Shown: one piece after another, positions 1 through 11,521 of the stretch | Layout: each line of letters starts with the position of its first letter | Position numbering within the stretch: position 1 is the first letter of the stretch | From: Ilex aquifolium | Taxonomy: Eukaryota > Streptophyta > Magnoliopsida > Aquifoliales > Aquifoliaceae | Length of the DNA: 64,000 nucleotides | NCBI GenBank assembly: GCA_951799425.1 | Contig: OX637391.1 | Span: forward strand, 23,360,551 to 23,424,550 | Reading direction: 5' to 3' | The notes under the pieces: generated by a model | Databases searched by the model: none | What the model saw: only the letters and a program-made list of their open reading frames with translations | What the model was told of the DNA's origin: nothing | Made by a program: the position numbers and the translations under genes

Positions 1-392
1 TAAATTTTTTTATTAATTTTTTATCTCAAATAATGTGGTGAAATTTTTTACCATCAAATAAATAAGTCTCATTATTATTTAATGACGGAAACTGTGTCAT
101 ATCATTTGGAATAAAAAATTTAGTAAAAAAAATTGATAAGTACAACATTTTCCAAAAAAAAAAAAAATTTGCAAAGAAAGTGCACCGCCTTATTTAAAAG
201 GCATTCCACGACCATAAATATATATATTTTAAGGGCATTTGTGTCTTTCTGCCTGAATTTGTCCTTGTAGACGCAAAAGTTATTTATTAGCTCGTACCTA
301 ATATTCCAAAAGTTTCTAATAGTGGACTTGTGGTGTCTTTTCTCTAGTTTATAGGAAGTGACTGACACCTCCATTTTAGATTTTGGCCATTT
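1..392. other. AT-rich DNA without recognisable gene
   Basis: AT-rich sequence with homopolymer A and T runs. Short open frames occur on both strands, but none has a recognisable domain or composition that departs from background. I see no transposon terminus here. Confidence 0.5.
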
Positions 393-608
393 GAATTTTG
401 TGGCTCCTAAACTGAATCCAAATCAAACCAATTTTTTTGGGCAATTGAATTTTGTGTCTCTAAAACTGAATGCAAATCAAACCAATTTTTTTGAGCAATT
501 GATTTTTGTGACTCTAAAACTGAATCCAAATCAAACCAATTTTTTTGGGCAATTGAATTTTGTGTCTCTAAAACTGAATGCAAATCAAACCAATTTTGTG
601 TCTCTAAA
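393..608 (+). repeat. 54-bp tandem repeat, four copies
   Basis: Four head-to-tail copies with an exact 54-bp period; the shared CTGAATSCAAATCAAACC block recurs at about 412, 466, 520 and 574. Copies alternate between a CC and a GC variant, so a 108-bp higher-order unit may exist. Because 54 is divisible by three, one frame stays open and encodes an 18-residue repeat, but nothing else supports a protein. The last copy is shortened. Confidence 0.85.
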
Positions 609-1112
609 AGAATGTTAGGTAACTAAACAACAAAAATGATTAAAAATTAAGTATTATCGAAATACAAATACGAACATGGATCTATCTTATTACCAATGAC
701 ACCAGCCCCAGCCCCCCCCCCAAAAAAAAAAAAAAGACACCATTTATTTGCTTTGTTACCTAACAGGCTTGTCACAACATAAAAAAAAAAATATGAACGC
801 AAAACGTTACATCAAAGTCATTGAATGTGTCTTTATCTTTATATATATATAATTATTAGTCATCCATATGTCACTCAATCGATTACGTAACTAAATGTTC
901 ATAATCATGAAGATTGCAAGTAATATGATGTGGCTAAGTAGATAAAATTGAATAGTATCTTAACATATATAATCTAAGAAAACAAAAAAACATAAGGTGG
1001 TCTGCTACACCTGATCCAATGGTTGCTCCCCCATAATTAGGAGCGGGAAAAGAGGTATTCAGTTGTGGAGGAGGGCCATTACCCTTTTTCCCTATGAAAA
1101 AATGTCTTAACC
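609..1112. other. AT-rich DNA, no gene seen
   Basis: Contains a C9 run followed by an A-rich run near 711-735 and further A tracts. No coding frame, tRNA or element boundary could be supported. Confidence 0.45.
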
Positions 1113-1120
1113 TTCTTGGT

Positions 1121-1449
1121 TAGGGCTATTAATCAAACTGAGCTACTCGAGCTTGGCTTGAGTTCGGCTCGGGTTCGGCTCGTTCAGGCTCGACTCGTTT
1201 TCTAAACGAGCCCGAACTTGAACAAGTTTTTAGGCTCGTTTAGAAAACAAGTCCTACAAGCTCGGCTCAAACTCGACAGGCTCGACTCGTTTATGTGCAA
1301 ATACTCGGGCTCGGCTCGGGCTCGACTTGTTTTTTGCTCGTTCAGGCTCGGCTCGTTTCCTAAACGAGCCAAGCTTAAACAATTTTTTAAGCTCGATTAA
1401 GAAACAAGTTTTTAAAGCTCGGCTCGGACTCGTTCGACTAACAGCCCTA
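1121..1449. mobile_element. hAT-type MITE, 329 bp
   Basis: The ends are imperfect inverted repeats: TAGGGCTATTA on the left, and TAGGGCTGTTA when the right end is reverse-complemented. A perfect 8-bp target-site duplication TTCTTGGT lies at 1113-1120 and 1450-1457, which is the hAT signature. The interior has no coding capacity. It is built from repeated GGCTCG and CTCGTTT...AAACGAGC units that make it strongly self-complementary. It is non-autonomous and would need a hAT transposase from elsewhere. Confidence 0.88.
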
Positions 1450-1457
1450 TTCTTGGT

Positions 1458-4400
1458 TGACACTCTACCAACAACAAAATGAATAAAAAATTATCTTATC
1501 AATTTAAATTTAAATTTTACACATCATTCATCTAACACTATATTCGAGGGAATTGAAAAAAAAGGAGTAATGAAGGGAATATGAATCCCTTAAAAATATC
1601 TTTTAATCATATAGAATAAACCCAAATATCACAAGCAAAATAAATTGAGATTGGAGCAAGTTACAAGCTATTGGCTCATTAAAACCACCGTAAAAGTTGG
1701 TCTTTCTTGAGTTTTAATGCTCGCTATTTGTTTATGCCTTTTGGATACACAAAAACATTCAAATCTGGTTACAGCAACGCCAGCCAGATAAGAACAGACA
1801 ATTACTCTATGTACGAATTTGAAAATGGGCTTCTCTTGGTCAAAAGTACCTAATCATTCAAACAGTTGATAGCATACACATGCCAAAGAGTTTGACTTAA
1901 TCATTAAACATATTAAATATATAATGGGAGAACCTGTTTTTGATCGTAATGGAGAGAAGATTAATCGAGATACGTATAAGTTGACTCTAATATTCTTAAC
2001 TGTTGAACAAAAAAAAAAAAAAAACACATATAGACGACTGTCTTTTTTTTGCTGGTCTCCTAAATTTGTGGAGTGTTACGACAGCAAAATACATCCTTTT
2101 TTTTCCGCTTGTTTAGTATCGGATCTTTATTTTTTGGTCAAAAAAACTTGTCATTTGTGTGTGTTTTTTTTACGTTATTGTTTGACAACCACACGGCCAC
2201 GGTACGTAGCCTTAAATTTTGTTTTGAAAAAGTAAAGGCGTGCATTAAATTTCTTATTGGTATCACTGGTCATAAGCTTTTGCTTGGAACTGTTAAAAAC
2301 CTGTTTTATGCTTCTCAAATGCCGATCAAATTTGACTGAAAGACCAAGTACAAATAAGACTGTCTTTTCCATTAGTTTAACTTTTTATCATTTTGTTTAT
2401 TTTCCTGTATTTTGTTCTTCGTACAATTTATAATGGCTGGCTTTGAAAGGTAAAGTGTCCAAATAAATTGACTTAGGCTTAGCTAGTGGAGGTACTAAAC
2501 AAGCGTGTTTGTTGAACTTCTAGTTTGATTTAATTTAATTATAATTGGTGAATATAGAGTAAAGTTTGAATGTTGAATTTGGATTCTTGTTCAAGTTCAA
2601 CTAAACAAAAATGTTTTAGTATTTGAGTTGAAATCGAGTTTAATTGCTCAGCATAAAAATTTTCAAGTTTAAATCTTATACCATAATATTCAACATCAAA
2701 ATGACCAATTTCTAAACAAAAATTTCTCAAAATCTATGACTCACCATAAAATCAACACCAAAACTTTACATTTTTCAAAAATCTGTTGGAGAATATGGGT
2801 TGAGATAAATAAATCCGGTTTAGAGCTATTTGGAAATAAATTAGGAGTCTTTCACCTTTCTAGGATTGGTCAACTTTACAATTAACATTACTTATAGACA
2901 ACATAATCAAGCACGTTACTTTAACTTATTTATAAACATAAATTTAAAAATCTTCATGTTCAAGTGATTTTACGCCTAAACAAACAAAAATTCAAAAAAG
3001 ATAGAACTGCTTGCCAATAAAAAACGTTGTCAATTTAATAATGTGTGAGGAAATTATAAAATACTTCGACTAAACATACTTGTCACTATCTATCACCTAA
3101 TGTCCTACCTGGGATGCGTACTTGGTCACCATCTGATGCCCACCGTCCTTCACGTCTCCATTAGCTATCTACATGTGATTATCTTCATCAAGCTACTTTC
3201 TCCTTCTTTGGTATGCCTCTTGGTTGTGAGTTCCATTGTCATGTTCCACAAGAAAAGAGCTCCGCTAAGATTTCACTTGAGAAAATTTCAGGCCTCACAA
3301 TTTGGATTGACATATTTGGATTTTAAATTGGGAAATTTGGAGGCCGGTCCCCTTATATGGACTTATTTGGAGATAAGTCCGTTAAGGAAACTTATTTGGT
3401 TTTAAGTCCGTTTTTTGTCAATTTTACTATTATAACCCTTCCCTGTAGGAATGTTATAAACAACGTTTATGGATACAATAATCAGTCATGTACATCTCCT
3501 TCATAATTGCCTTCAAATCCGGCTACAATCTTCCAAGCCACAATGATTTCTTATCCGAAAAACAAGAAACCGACATTTACCAAAAATCTTTCATATTCAA
3601 ATTTCAAACTCATTACATTCCATAAAATACAATTTCAATTTATTATTCCAGTTTACTTTGGACTTCATCGACAAAATATTAATATTAATAATTTATTATT
3701 AATATTAAAAAAATAACAATAGTAACATACTCAACAAAGACAGTAACATGATCACTAAAAAAATAGTAACATGCTCACAAAAAAAATAATAACATGGTAA
3801 AAAAGTAATAACAATTAGGGATTTAATTATGTCAAAGTGGGCATTAACTTTGTAACCAAGATTCAAGAGAACTCATACATTAGTACTAAATTAAAGTGTT
3901 ATAGACTTCGATTTTGTTGATTTTTTTGTTGCGCAAGACAATCGAGTATTCTTTGGTTGTGTTACCGTGGTAAAAGTTCATATTACTGTACGTGAACCGA
4001 AAAATGGAGTTCAGAATTTCGATGTCTTAATGTTCATAATTGGTGTTGAGTATCGTAATTCAACTGTCGATTTTGTGTTACTACTCGTCATTTTGTAAAT
4101 TTTCAAAGATTTACAATTGTATGTTAAAATTCACTATAGTAACATTAGTGTCTGTATTAATAACACGACCCTAATTGTAACTTCAATCATATAATAGCAT
4201 AAATGTTATTATATATTAACATTCGTGTTACTGAACTTTGTTGGCATTGTTTAGTCTCCCTATATTATGCATTACTATTGTTAAGGAAATTTTGTTATCT
4301 AATTTTGACTTAATAGACCAACAATTTATTCGTACATTAAGCTTCTCATATATAACTATCAGAATATATAACTTCCATATAAAACTTTCGTTAATTATCA

Positions 4401-4669
4401 TAATATTTAATAAACGGTTTCTATATATAACTCAATCAAGAGTTTCCATATATACCTTAATGATCTAACCTATGTGACTTTCCATAACTGGACAAAACTA
4501 ACACCGTTAGGGGTAATTTTGAGATTTAAAAAAAAAGTGGACTTAAATACCTACATATAAGTTTAAACATGGACTTACCCCCAAATAAATTTTCTTCCAG
4601 GACTAAGGTCATTATAAGTCCATCTAGGAGGACTCACCCTCAATTCTCACTTTTAAATTTGATGTAATC
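1458..4669. other. Unannotated AT-rich interval, possible diverged inverted repeats
   Basis: No gene is recognised. Two segments, about 3340-3415 and 4540-4640, share blocks such as TGGACTTAT and TAAGTCC in inverted orientation and could be terminal repeats of an old non-autonomous element of about 1.3 kb. No clean ends or duplication were found, so this is only a suggestion. The rest is AT-rich with homopolymer runs. Confidence 0.35.
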
Positions 4670-5345
4670 TATTGTGATGGGCCAGGTCCAAGGGCCCAAC
4701 TCATGTTATAAGTCCAGTCTAAATAAAGAGTTCAACTAGACAAGATTCAATGGGTCCAGCCCGAATGAGGTCCATGCTCAATCAAGCTCATCAGGGTTCG
4801 AGGAGCTACATCACAAAGGGAGGAGGAAGGATCATCCTAGCCACCTTGGAGAAAGGGTCATCCCAAGAGCCTCATCCAAGTCACCTTGGAGTAAGAGTCA
4901 TCCAAGAGCCTCATCCACGCCGCCTTGGAAGAAGTTAACCACCACGTCATCCTTTGATCGGATCTTATGGGGAGTGTCGTAACTGACTCATCCGTTGAGA
5001 AGATGACGCCAACTCCACCAAATTAGCCTTTTAGTTACTGATAGAGGTGACTATAAAATATAAGCATCGCCTACACATGGGGGGCATCTGATATCTCTCA
5101 CATCTTGTACCTCACCTAGGCTCTCATTGCTCCCACTTGAACTCTCATTGCTCTCACATGCTCTCCACACTCCTACAACAATAAAACACCCCCGCAACCC
5201 CCCCCAACCAAAGCCCTTCATAGTGGACGTAAGTCACCTTGACCGAACCACTTAAATTGTGTGTTGCTTGTGTTGAGTTTTCTCTCTCTATTTTATTATT
5301 TGCACTAATTACTGATCACTTGACCGGTGGTGCATAAAACTAATT
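4670..5345 (+). mobile_element. Possible LTR or LTR-like fragment
   Basis: The composition changes abruptly to GC-richer sequence with a TGATGGGCC start, diverged internal repeats around CACCTTGGA-GTAAGAGTCATCC (4835-4935), a TATA-like CTATAAAATA near 5051, a pyrimidine-rich stretch and an end in GTGCATCA. This resembles plant gypsy LTRs. I could not find a matching target-site duplication or adjacent primer site, so it may be a fragment or a TRIM-like element. Confidence 0.4.
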
Positions 5346-5904
5346 TGTGCATCATCATATTATACAATACTTCTATCCATAAAGGGATCTCAAAGATTTT
5401 ATAAATTTATTGTCTTATTCATTCTTTACAATATGATGGTTAATTTTTGAACATAAATGATTTGGTTTTAGGATTAATTATACTGGAGATCCCCAAAATA
5501 TAGAGTTTGTCTCATTTTTGTCTTTAATATTTCAATTGCATCATTTTGGTCCATAAAATATCGAATATGTTTTTATGTAGTCCCTCACATCCAAATTGCT
5601 AACATTTTTTGATTATAAATTTGTCACGTGATACTTAAATATGTACAAAAAATAATTTGGTAGGTCTTGACCAAAATTTAGATAGCTCTTGATAAAAAAT
5701 GTATAATATGGGTAATTTTTTTTCATCAAAATTTGTATAGCTCATGATCAAAACTGTGTAATTTAGTTAACTTTTGACCAAAATTTGGGTAGAAATTTGG
5801 TCAAGAATTATTCAAATTATTTTTTTACCAATATTTAGATATTATGTGACAAATTTATAATAAAAAATTGTTAACAATCCGAACGATATCTGCTTGAGTG
5901 ACTA

Positions 5905-7811
5905 TGATTAGTACTTAAAATTAGCACTTGACCATGCCTTTTTTAGACTAATTGTACTTTGATGGAGTTTAAGTGATGACATTTTAGGTCCTAAAATGAA
6001 CAAGGACTCAAGAACAACAAGTATCACACTTGAGTGTAACACCAGCACATTAGGGAATAAAATTGGAGAAGCTTGGAGCAAAGCAAGAACGTTCGAACGC
6101 CAACTCACGTTCGAACGTCCACTTGATTTATGAGAAGACCAGACTGCTGAGACATAGCGTGTTGCAATCAAGAAAGAAAGACCCTGAGGTACTTGAGTAC
6201 CACGTTCGAACGCCAACTCACGTTCGAACGTCCACTTGAATTGATTGAGGACCAGAATGATGAGTACAAAGTGCCAAAATGAGCATGAAGTGTGGGAATA
6301 GGTTTCCACAGAAGACCACAGACCACTTGAGTGAGAAGGTCAGACCACATCTGACGTTCGAACGCCCATAAAGCAAAAACAGAAGAAACATTCGAACGCC
6401 AGACCACGTTCGAACGCCAACTCACGTTCGAACTTTCTCCACAGACTGGCTGCAGAGTAGTTGACTTTTCACTTGGACTTGGGCGGCATACACTATTCGT
6501 TCACCCCCCTCTTGTCTCCTCCTCTTGCCTATAAATACTCTCATTGTTGGAGAGCAAGGGGAGACTTAGTAGAGAGCTTGATGGAGGCTTAGACTCCCAC
6601 TCATATTATTGTAGAGTAATCTTATATTTCCTTGTATGAAGACGTAGTTGTTCTAAGAGATTGGTTTGGCATTAATCCAACATCTCTTAGCTTGTTGTAA
6701 GATTAATTTTATGCTTATGCTTTCAATTACATGCATAAAAGGAGATAGATTACCTTTGGTTGTGGATCACCCTCCAAAAGTGACTACCTTTCTTTTACTT
6801 TTAATTTGTGTTTCATTCACTTCCATTGCTTGAGCTTTTTTCTTCCCTTAGAGGAGGGAAACTCTTCTACTTTTCTAGAGCTTCGCCAAAGCCGTGAAAG
6901 GTGGAACGTAATTCACTCATTCTTTGTTGAAGATCGACTCCTTGTTTATTGTGCTTTGTTTTGTGAACCCTCTACTTGGAGGAATGAGCATCACTCACTT
7001 TTCTAGTTTTACCAAAGCCATAAAGAGTGAGTAGTTTCTCATTCACTCTTTAGTAAGAGGAGAAGGGCATGTACAAATTATCCGAAAATTATATTTGTGC
7101 AATTTCGATTATGTTTAATGCTTTATATTCCCCATGCTTATTGAATGATTGATTGCATCTAGCAAAGCTAAGGTACTTTGTATAACTAGGAGTTCTTTCT
7201 ATGACATAGATAACTTTTGCATAGAAAGACTCGTTGGTTCAAAGCAAGTACCCCGGCTAGATCTTCATGACTACCCTTCAATCTTCACAATTATTGTGCT
7301 TCAATTAAATAATGAAAATGGAACATTAATGTCATGATTGGATGTCTTGTAGAAACACTTGCTTGTTTGTAGACGGGTTAAGTCTCGGCACAAATAATTC
7401 TTGTAAACTTCTAGAATGACATCGGAATCATGTTCTTAATTCTCATAATCCACATTTATCTTCTGATTAACCTGTTGTTGACATGGGGGTTAATTGAGTT
7501 ATCAAGCACAAGTATAACAAACCGGATAATTGACTACATGTCCAGATCCTTGAACTAAAGAGTAACTCTTTTACAGTAGAGCTTATCTCATATTTTGTTT
7601 AAAAAATTCTCTTGGAAAGAATCTTATATTCTGTCCAGGAAATCTCACACCTCACACAACTTCAAATCTCAAGGGTTACAATCAATAGGTCTCCACCACT
7701 GCTTATCTCAAAACACCAACAAGAGTTCCCTGTGGATTCGACTCCGGACTCAAACCGGAATATTACTACAGCTTGACTGCCTGTACTTGGGTCACATTTC
7801 GGATCAAGTCA
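5905..7811 (+). mobile_element. Solo LTR, Athila-type (same family as A1/A2)
   Basis: It begins TGATTAGTACTTAAA and ends GGATCAAGTCA, flanked by a perfect 5-bp duplication GACTA at 5900-5904 and 7812-7816. Its 1907 bp align throughout with the reverse complement of the LTRs at 18806-20699, 33855-35776 and 51777-53738. No internal region or partner LTR is adjacent, so it is the product of LTR-LTR recombination. A TATA box (CTATAAATA) lies at 6529-6537, with the palindrome array upstream of it. Confidence 0.95.
6091..6434 (+). promoter_or_regulatory. Palindrome array in U3 of solo LTR
   Basis: The 10-bp palindrome CGTTCGAACG or a near match starts at 6091, 6109, 6203, 6221, 6355, 6389, 6407 and 6425. 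Neighbours within a cluster are exactly 18 bp apart (6091/6109, 6203/6221, 6389/6407/6425) with an 8-bp spacer such as CCAACTCA. The array ends about 95 bp before the TATA box at 6529-6537. Function is inferred from position only. Confidence 0.8.
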
Positions 7812-7924
7812 GACTACATAGAATTATATTTAACATTTTCAGAGACTAAAATGATACAATTGAAATATTATGGATCAAAATAAGATAAACCTCATACTTT
7901 GAGGATCTCCAATACAATTAACCC

Positions 7925-8336
7925 TTGTTTTAACTTGAATTTCAAAAACAAAAGCACTAACGACTTCTCGATCAGGATTACTCATTTAGGTCATTTCAAT
8001 CATCCAAATAGGCATCCTCTTATTCTTCGACCCGAAAATAGTTGCTTGTTTTAGACTTTTTCTAATGCTAAATTTGTTTGGGGGAAAACAAGAAAGATAT
8101 TGGTGATAGAACGTTTGTATAATTTAATGGTAATCAGGAGTTGTAAATAACTAAACAGAGTATTGTTCTAATTTTTTGGGATCAGCTAATTATATAAGTT
8201 GTAGTAGAGGAATATTCCATCATTAATTCCACAAAAATAAGTTTAGACTCGAGGCTAGGCTACTTTTTGTGGTGCATTTTGTATGCTTCTTGTGAGACTA
8301 TCATGTGAGCGAGTTTAAAAAGAAGTAAACCAATGA
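7925..8336. other. No feature recognised
   Basis: AT-rich spacer between the foldback element and the next solo LTR. No coding frame, element end or RNA gene was seen. Confidence 0.45.
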
Positions 8337-8341
8337 CTATT

Positions 8342-10621
8342 TGTCACACCCCCACCCCGGATCACATAGGGTGGGCGGCGGACCAGCCACCAAAGCCTTA
8401 ACCAACCAACCATGTGCATAACAAATGCAAAATACAACGGAAGACAAATAATAAAGTGATCCATTTCACCGACCTAATGAATACTAGAGGAATAAACTAA
8501 ACACCACCAATATCATTAATAAACTCTTGTAAAACAATAATTAAACCATAAGGTTCACTACTCTAAACATAAACAATATTGTTCCCAAAACAATTAAATA
8601 TTTATCTCAAAACTATAAAAGACTTTTATTCCTGAAGACCTACAATAAAATAAATCTTCGATTCCTCTAATCCTTTGTCTATCTGTGGACTTACTCCCCA
8701 CCCTGATCCTCACCTGAAAAATGTTAAATGTTTGGATGATCACAATGGCCCGTGAATAGCAACCATATCTAATGAGGTGTGAAAATAAATCCGAGAGTTT
8801 ATATACAAAAATAAACTTTAATACCCACATAAGTACAACAAATTGTACCCCAACCCCTCCCAAATAATCATTTAAACAAAATGATTTCATGATCACAAAT
8901 AACTTTATAAATGAAAAGATATTTATAACCCAAAACACCACTCATTTTCACAAATAATTTTATAGATGAAAAGACATGTATAACCCAAAACACTAACACA
9001 CACATTCAATTCCAAATACATTTGTCAAATCATGTTTGTTACCACTAGCCTCATAACTGGCCTAGTCTCTTGTTACCACTAGCCTGGTAATTGGTCCAGT
9101 CTCTTGTCATCACTAGCCAAATGACTGGCCCCGTCTCTTATTACCACTAGCCTGGTAACTAGCCCAGTCTCTTGTCATCACTAGCCTGATGACTGACCCA
9201 GTCTCTTGTTACCACTTAGACCTAGTAACCCTAGTCCCCGTCTCATAAACATGATTTTCACACACACCAAAGTTGTAGTTTTAGTCCCAAAGCACACAAA
9301 ATTTATCTTTCATCACCAAATCAGTGATATAAAATCATCCCACAAGTTTTCCAAAATTCACATGTATAACAGTTCACAATTTCAAAACATTTAATTGCAA
9401 CCCCAAACATCAACACATATATCATATATATGAAAAATCCACATGCACGCACCCACACATTGAATATAGAAAATTCTCTCAAAAGAAGTAGTAAACTACT
9501 CACCTTGATTCCAAAAATCCAATTCAAATCCCTCTTTCTCAACCTCAATGCAATCACCACCTAATTCAAAATAACATATAACGATCAATCCATACTCCTA
9601 ATTTCGTCATTTCGCGATTCTATATTTTAATTTTTATACTTCCTACCCATTGATATATATTTTATATATCCTTTACATATAAATAATATTTTTTAATGTG
9701 AGCTAATAGGGTATGGAAGCAATCTGGGTAGTTTATAAAAAGTTCCTAAAGTTTTGGGGTCAAATCATAATTTTTGAAACTTTTGGGGTCAAAGTGTAAT
9801 TTCTTTGGAAAACGAATTTTCTATTTTCTAGACTGCCATAAATCTTCAAAAATTCTATTCTTCCAACTTACCAAATAAAACAGTGATTAAAATTAAGTTT
9901 AGAAGAATATAGGGGTCAAAGTAAAACTCTTTGAAACTAAAAGGGATGATCCTGTAATTTCTAAATTTGGTCTTCTTCTACCTACGGAAATCCCAATTCC
10001 ATTCTACAGCAACTTTAACAAGTTAAATCCCTTTTTTTTTTTCAACCTATTGATGAAACTCTATTAAATCTCAAACAACTACATACCTCAATTTAATATA
10101 ATAATTTCAATGAGACCCATATATATATATATATAATCTCAAACAACTATATATATGTATATACCCATATATACATATCCACCGATATTATAAACCCTAC
10201 ACCATCTAATTGAATAACAATATAAAACCCATAAGAAAAATAATCAATCCATACCTTTAATGGATTCAACCCTTTTTCTTTTTTGTTCTTCTTTTCTTCT
10301 TTCCTTCCTTCTCTCTCTATCTCTCTCACATATATATTGTTTTCTTTTCATTGGATAGATGTCTTCACAGCCTTCTTACTAAAAGACCATATCAAACCTA
10401 AATATATCTATACCTATATATGAAGGGTTTGATCTATCCAACAATACTACCATATTTAAAACACATTTAGAAGAGTCATAATAGGTCTCTCTAGGGCAAG
10501 ACTTTTATTAGAGACACATTAGTCTTCTTTAAATTATTTTTTATTCTTATATATATAATTACTTCTAGGTACTCAATGCACCAAAATAAAATAATATATA
10601 TATATTTTTTGGGTAATTACA
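8342..10621 (-). mobile_element. Solo LTR, chromovirus-like gypsy
   Basis: 2280 bp from TGTCACACCC to TAATTACA, flanked by a perfect CTATT duplication at 8337-8341 and 10622-10626. The CACACCCC/GGGGTGTG terminus and the phrases about GGGGTCAAA seen in the interior are common in LTRs of Tekay/Del-like chromoviruses. Orientation is assigned from the purine-rich leader-like segment that reads on the minus strand near 10250-10330. No internal coding sequence adjoins it. Confidence 0.88.
9030..9240. repeat. About 34-bp tandem repeat inside the LTR
   Basis: Roughly six diverged copies of a unit containing CTCTTGTTACCACTAGCC and CTGGCCCAG. Copies alternate TTACC with TCATC. It lies wholly within the solo LTR and probably spread with that family. 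Confidence 0.8.
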
Positions 10622-10626
10622 CTATT

Positions 10627-11106
10627 GACATAAATGCATATCATATATTCACTATAAAAATTACAATTAAATCCTTTGTACGAGGACTTCAAAGGAATTG
10701 AAAGTGACTAGCAACTTCCTTTTCAAGTTAATTGGTATGCTTGGAACTTCCTTTTTGTAAGTTAATCCTTAATGTATCTATGTCTCCTTTTCATGTTACT
10801 TGGTATGCTTGGAACTTCCTTTTTGGAAGTTATAATCCTTGATATACCTATTTCTTTTTAATCCTCTTTGAAAGGTCCAACACTTTCTCGCATTAAAAAC
10901 ATAAGTAGACTATACAAACAGTCCTTGAGGTTCATCTCTAATTTAAGATTAGTCTCTTAAGTTTTAATTTTTTCAATTTAGTGTTAAAAATTCAAACATT
11001 GAAACCATGTGGTCTCTTCCGCTAACTCCCATTTAAATTGGTCAACAAAAATTCCTGCATGCCTATGGTATTTATCTCATTGGCATTTAATTTGGAGTGC
11101 AAGTAA
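10627..11106. repeat. Spacer with a 68-bp tandem duplication
   Basis: Two copies of a unit containing TTGGTATGCTTGGAACTTCC (10732 and 10800) lie in tandem with a 68-bp offset. The rest of the interval has no recognisable gene or element. Confidence 0.6.
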
Positions 11107-11521
11107 AGAGATGTGACGACCCAAGATCCGAGGGTTCTTTCTAATCTGTTGATCACCCATCAACCCATGAAAGTATACCCGTGAGTACCGCATAACCCGA
11201 TACCACATCATTACACCTCATTCACTGGGATCATAACCAAAACAAACTTTGATAGAGTCTCTTTTGTACGAGAAACCTATCCAATCCGTAACCTGTGCAT
11301 ATAATTTGGAGTGCAAGTAAAGAGATGTGACGACCCAAGATCTGGGGGTTCTTTCTCAATCCGTTGATCACCCATCAACCCATGAAAGTATACTTGTGAG
11401 TACCGCATAACCCGATGTCACATCATTACACCTCATTCACTGGGATCAGTACCAAAACAAACTTTGGATAAAATTTCTTTTGTACGAGAACCCTATCCAA
11501 TCTGTAACCTGTGTATATAAT
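11089..11521. repeat. About 215-bp tandem duplication across the LTR boundary
   Basis: Two copies (11089 to about 11302; 11303 to about 11521) each contain the flank AATTTGGAGTGCAAGTAAAG, the AGAGA duplication and the first part of the LTR (TGTGACGACCC). Because flank and LTR are both repeated, the duplication happened after the LTR had inserted. Copies differ at several positions. Confidence 0.85.

Larger units (their letters stand above)
5470..7924. mobile_element. Foldback (long-hairpin) element split by a solo LTR
   Basis: The left end (AGGATTAATTATACTGGAG from 5470) and the right end (ending at 7924) are inverted copies, and the arms extend inwards for over 200 bp with about 80-90% identity by eye. 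Without the LTR at 5905-7811 plus one duplication copy, the element is about 0.54 kb and almost wholly palindromic. The LTR lies in the right arm; joining the sequence across its GACTA duplication restores the match to the left arm. No transposase is encoded. The element's own flanking duplication is not clear. Confidence 0.75.

Noticed and set aside
358-618. 86-codon frame over the 54-bp repeat
   Set aside because: It is open only because the repeat period is a multiple of three. No other coding signal, domain or start context supports it.
3290-4650. MITE with terminal inverted repeats
   Set aside because: Shared blocks are short and diverged and no ends or duplication could be fixed; left as a remark in the interval annotation.
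4670-5345. Solo LTR with target-site duplication
   Set aside because: All TG/CA pairings tried gave no matching 5-bp flanks, so it is kept only as an LTR-like fragment.
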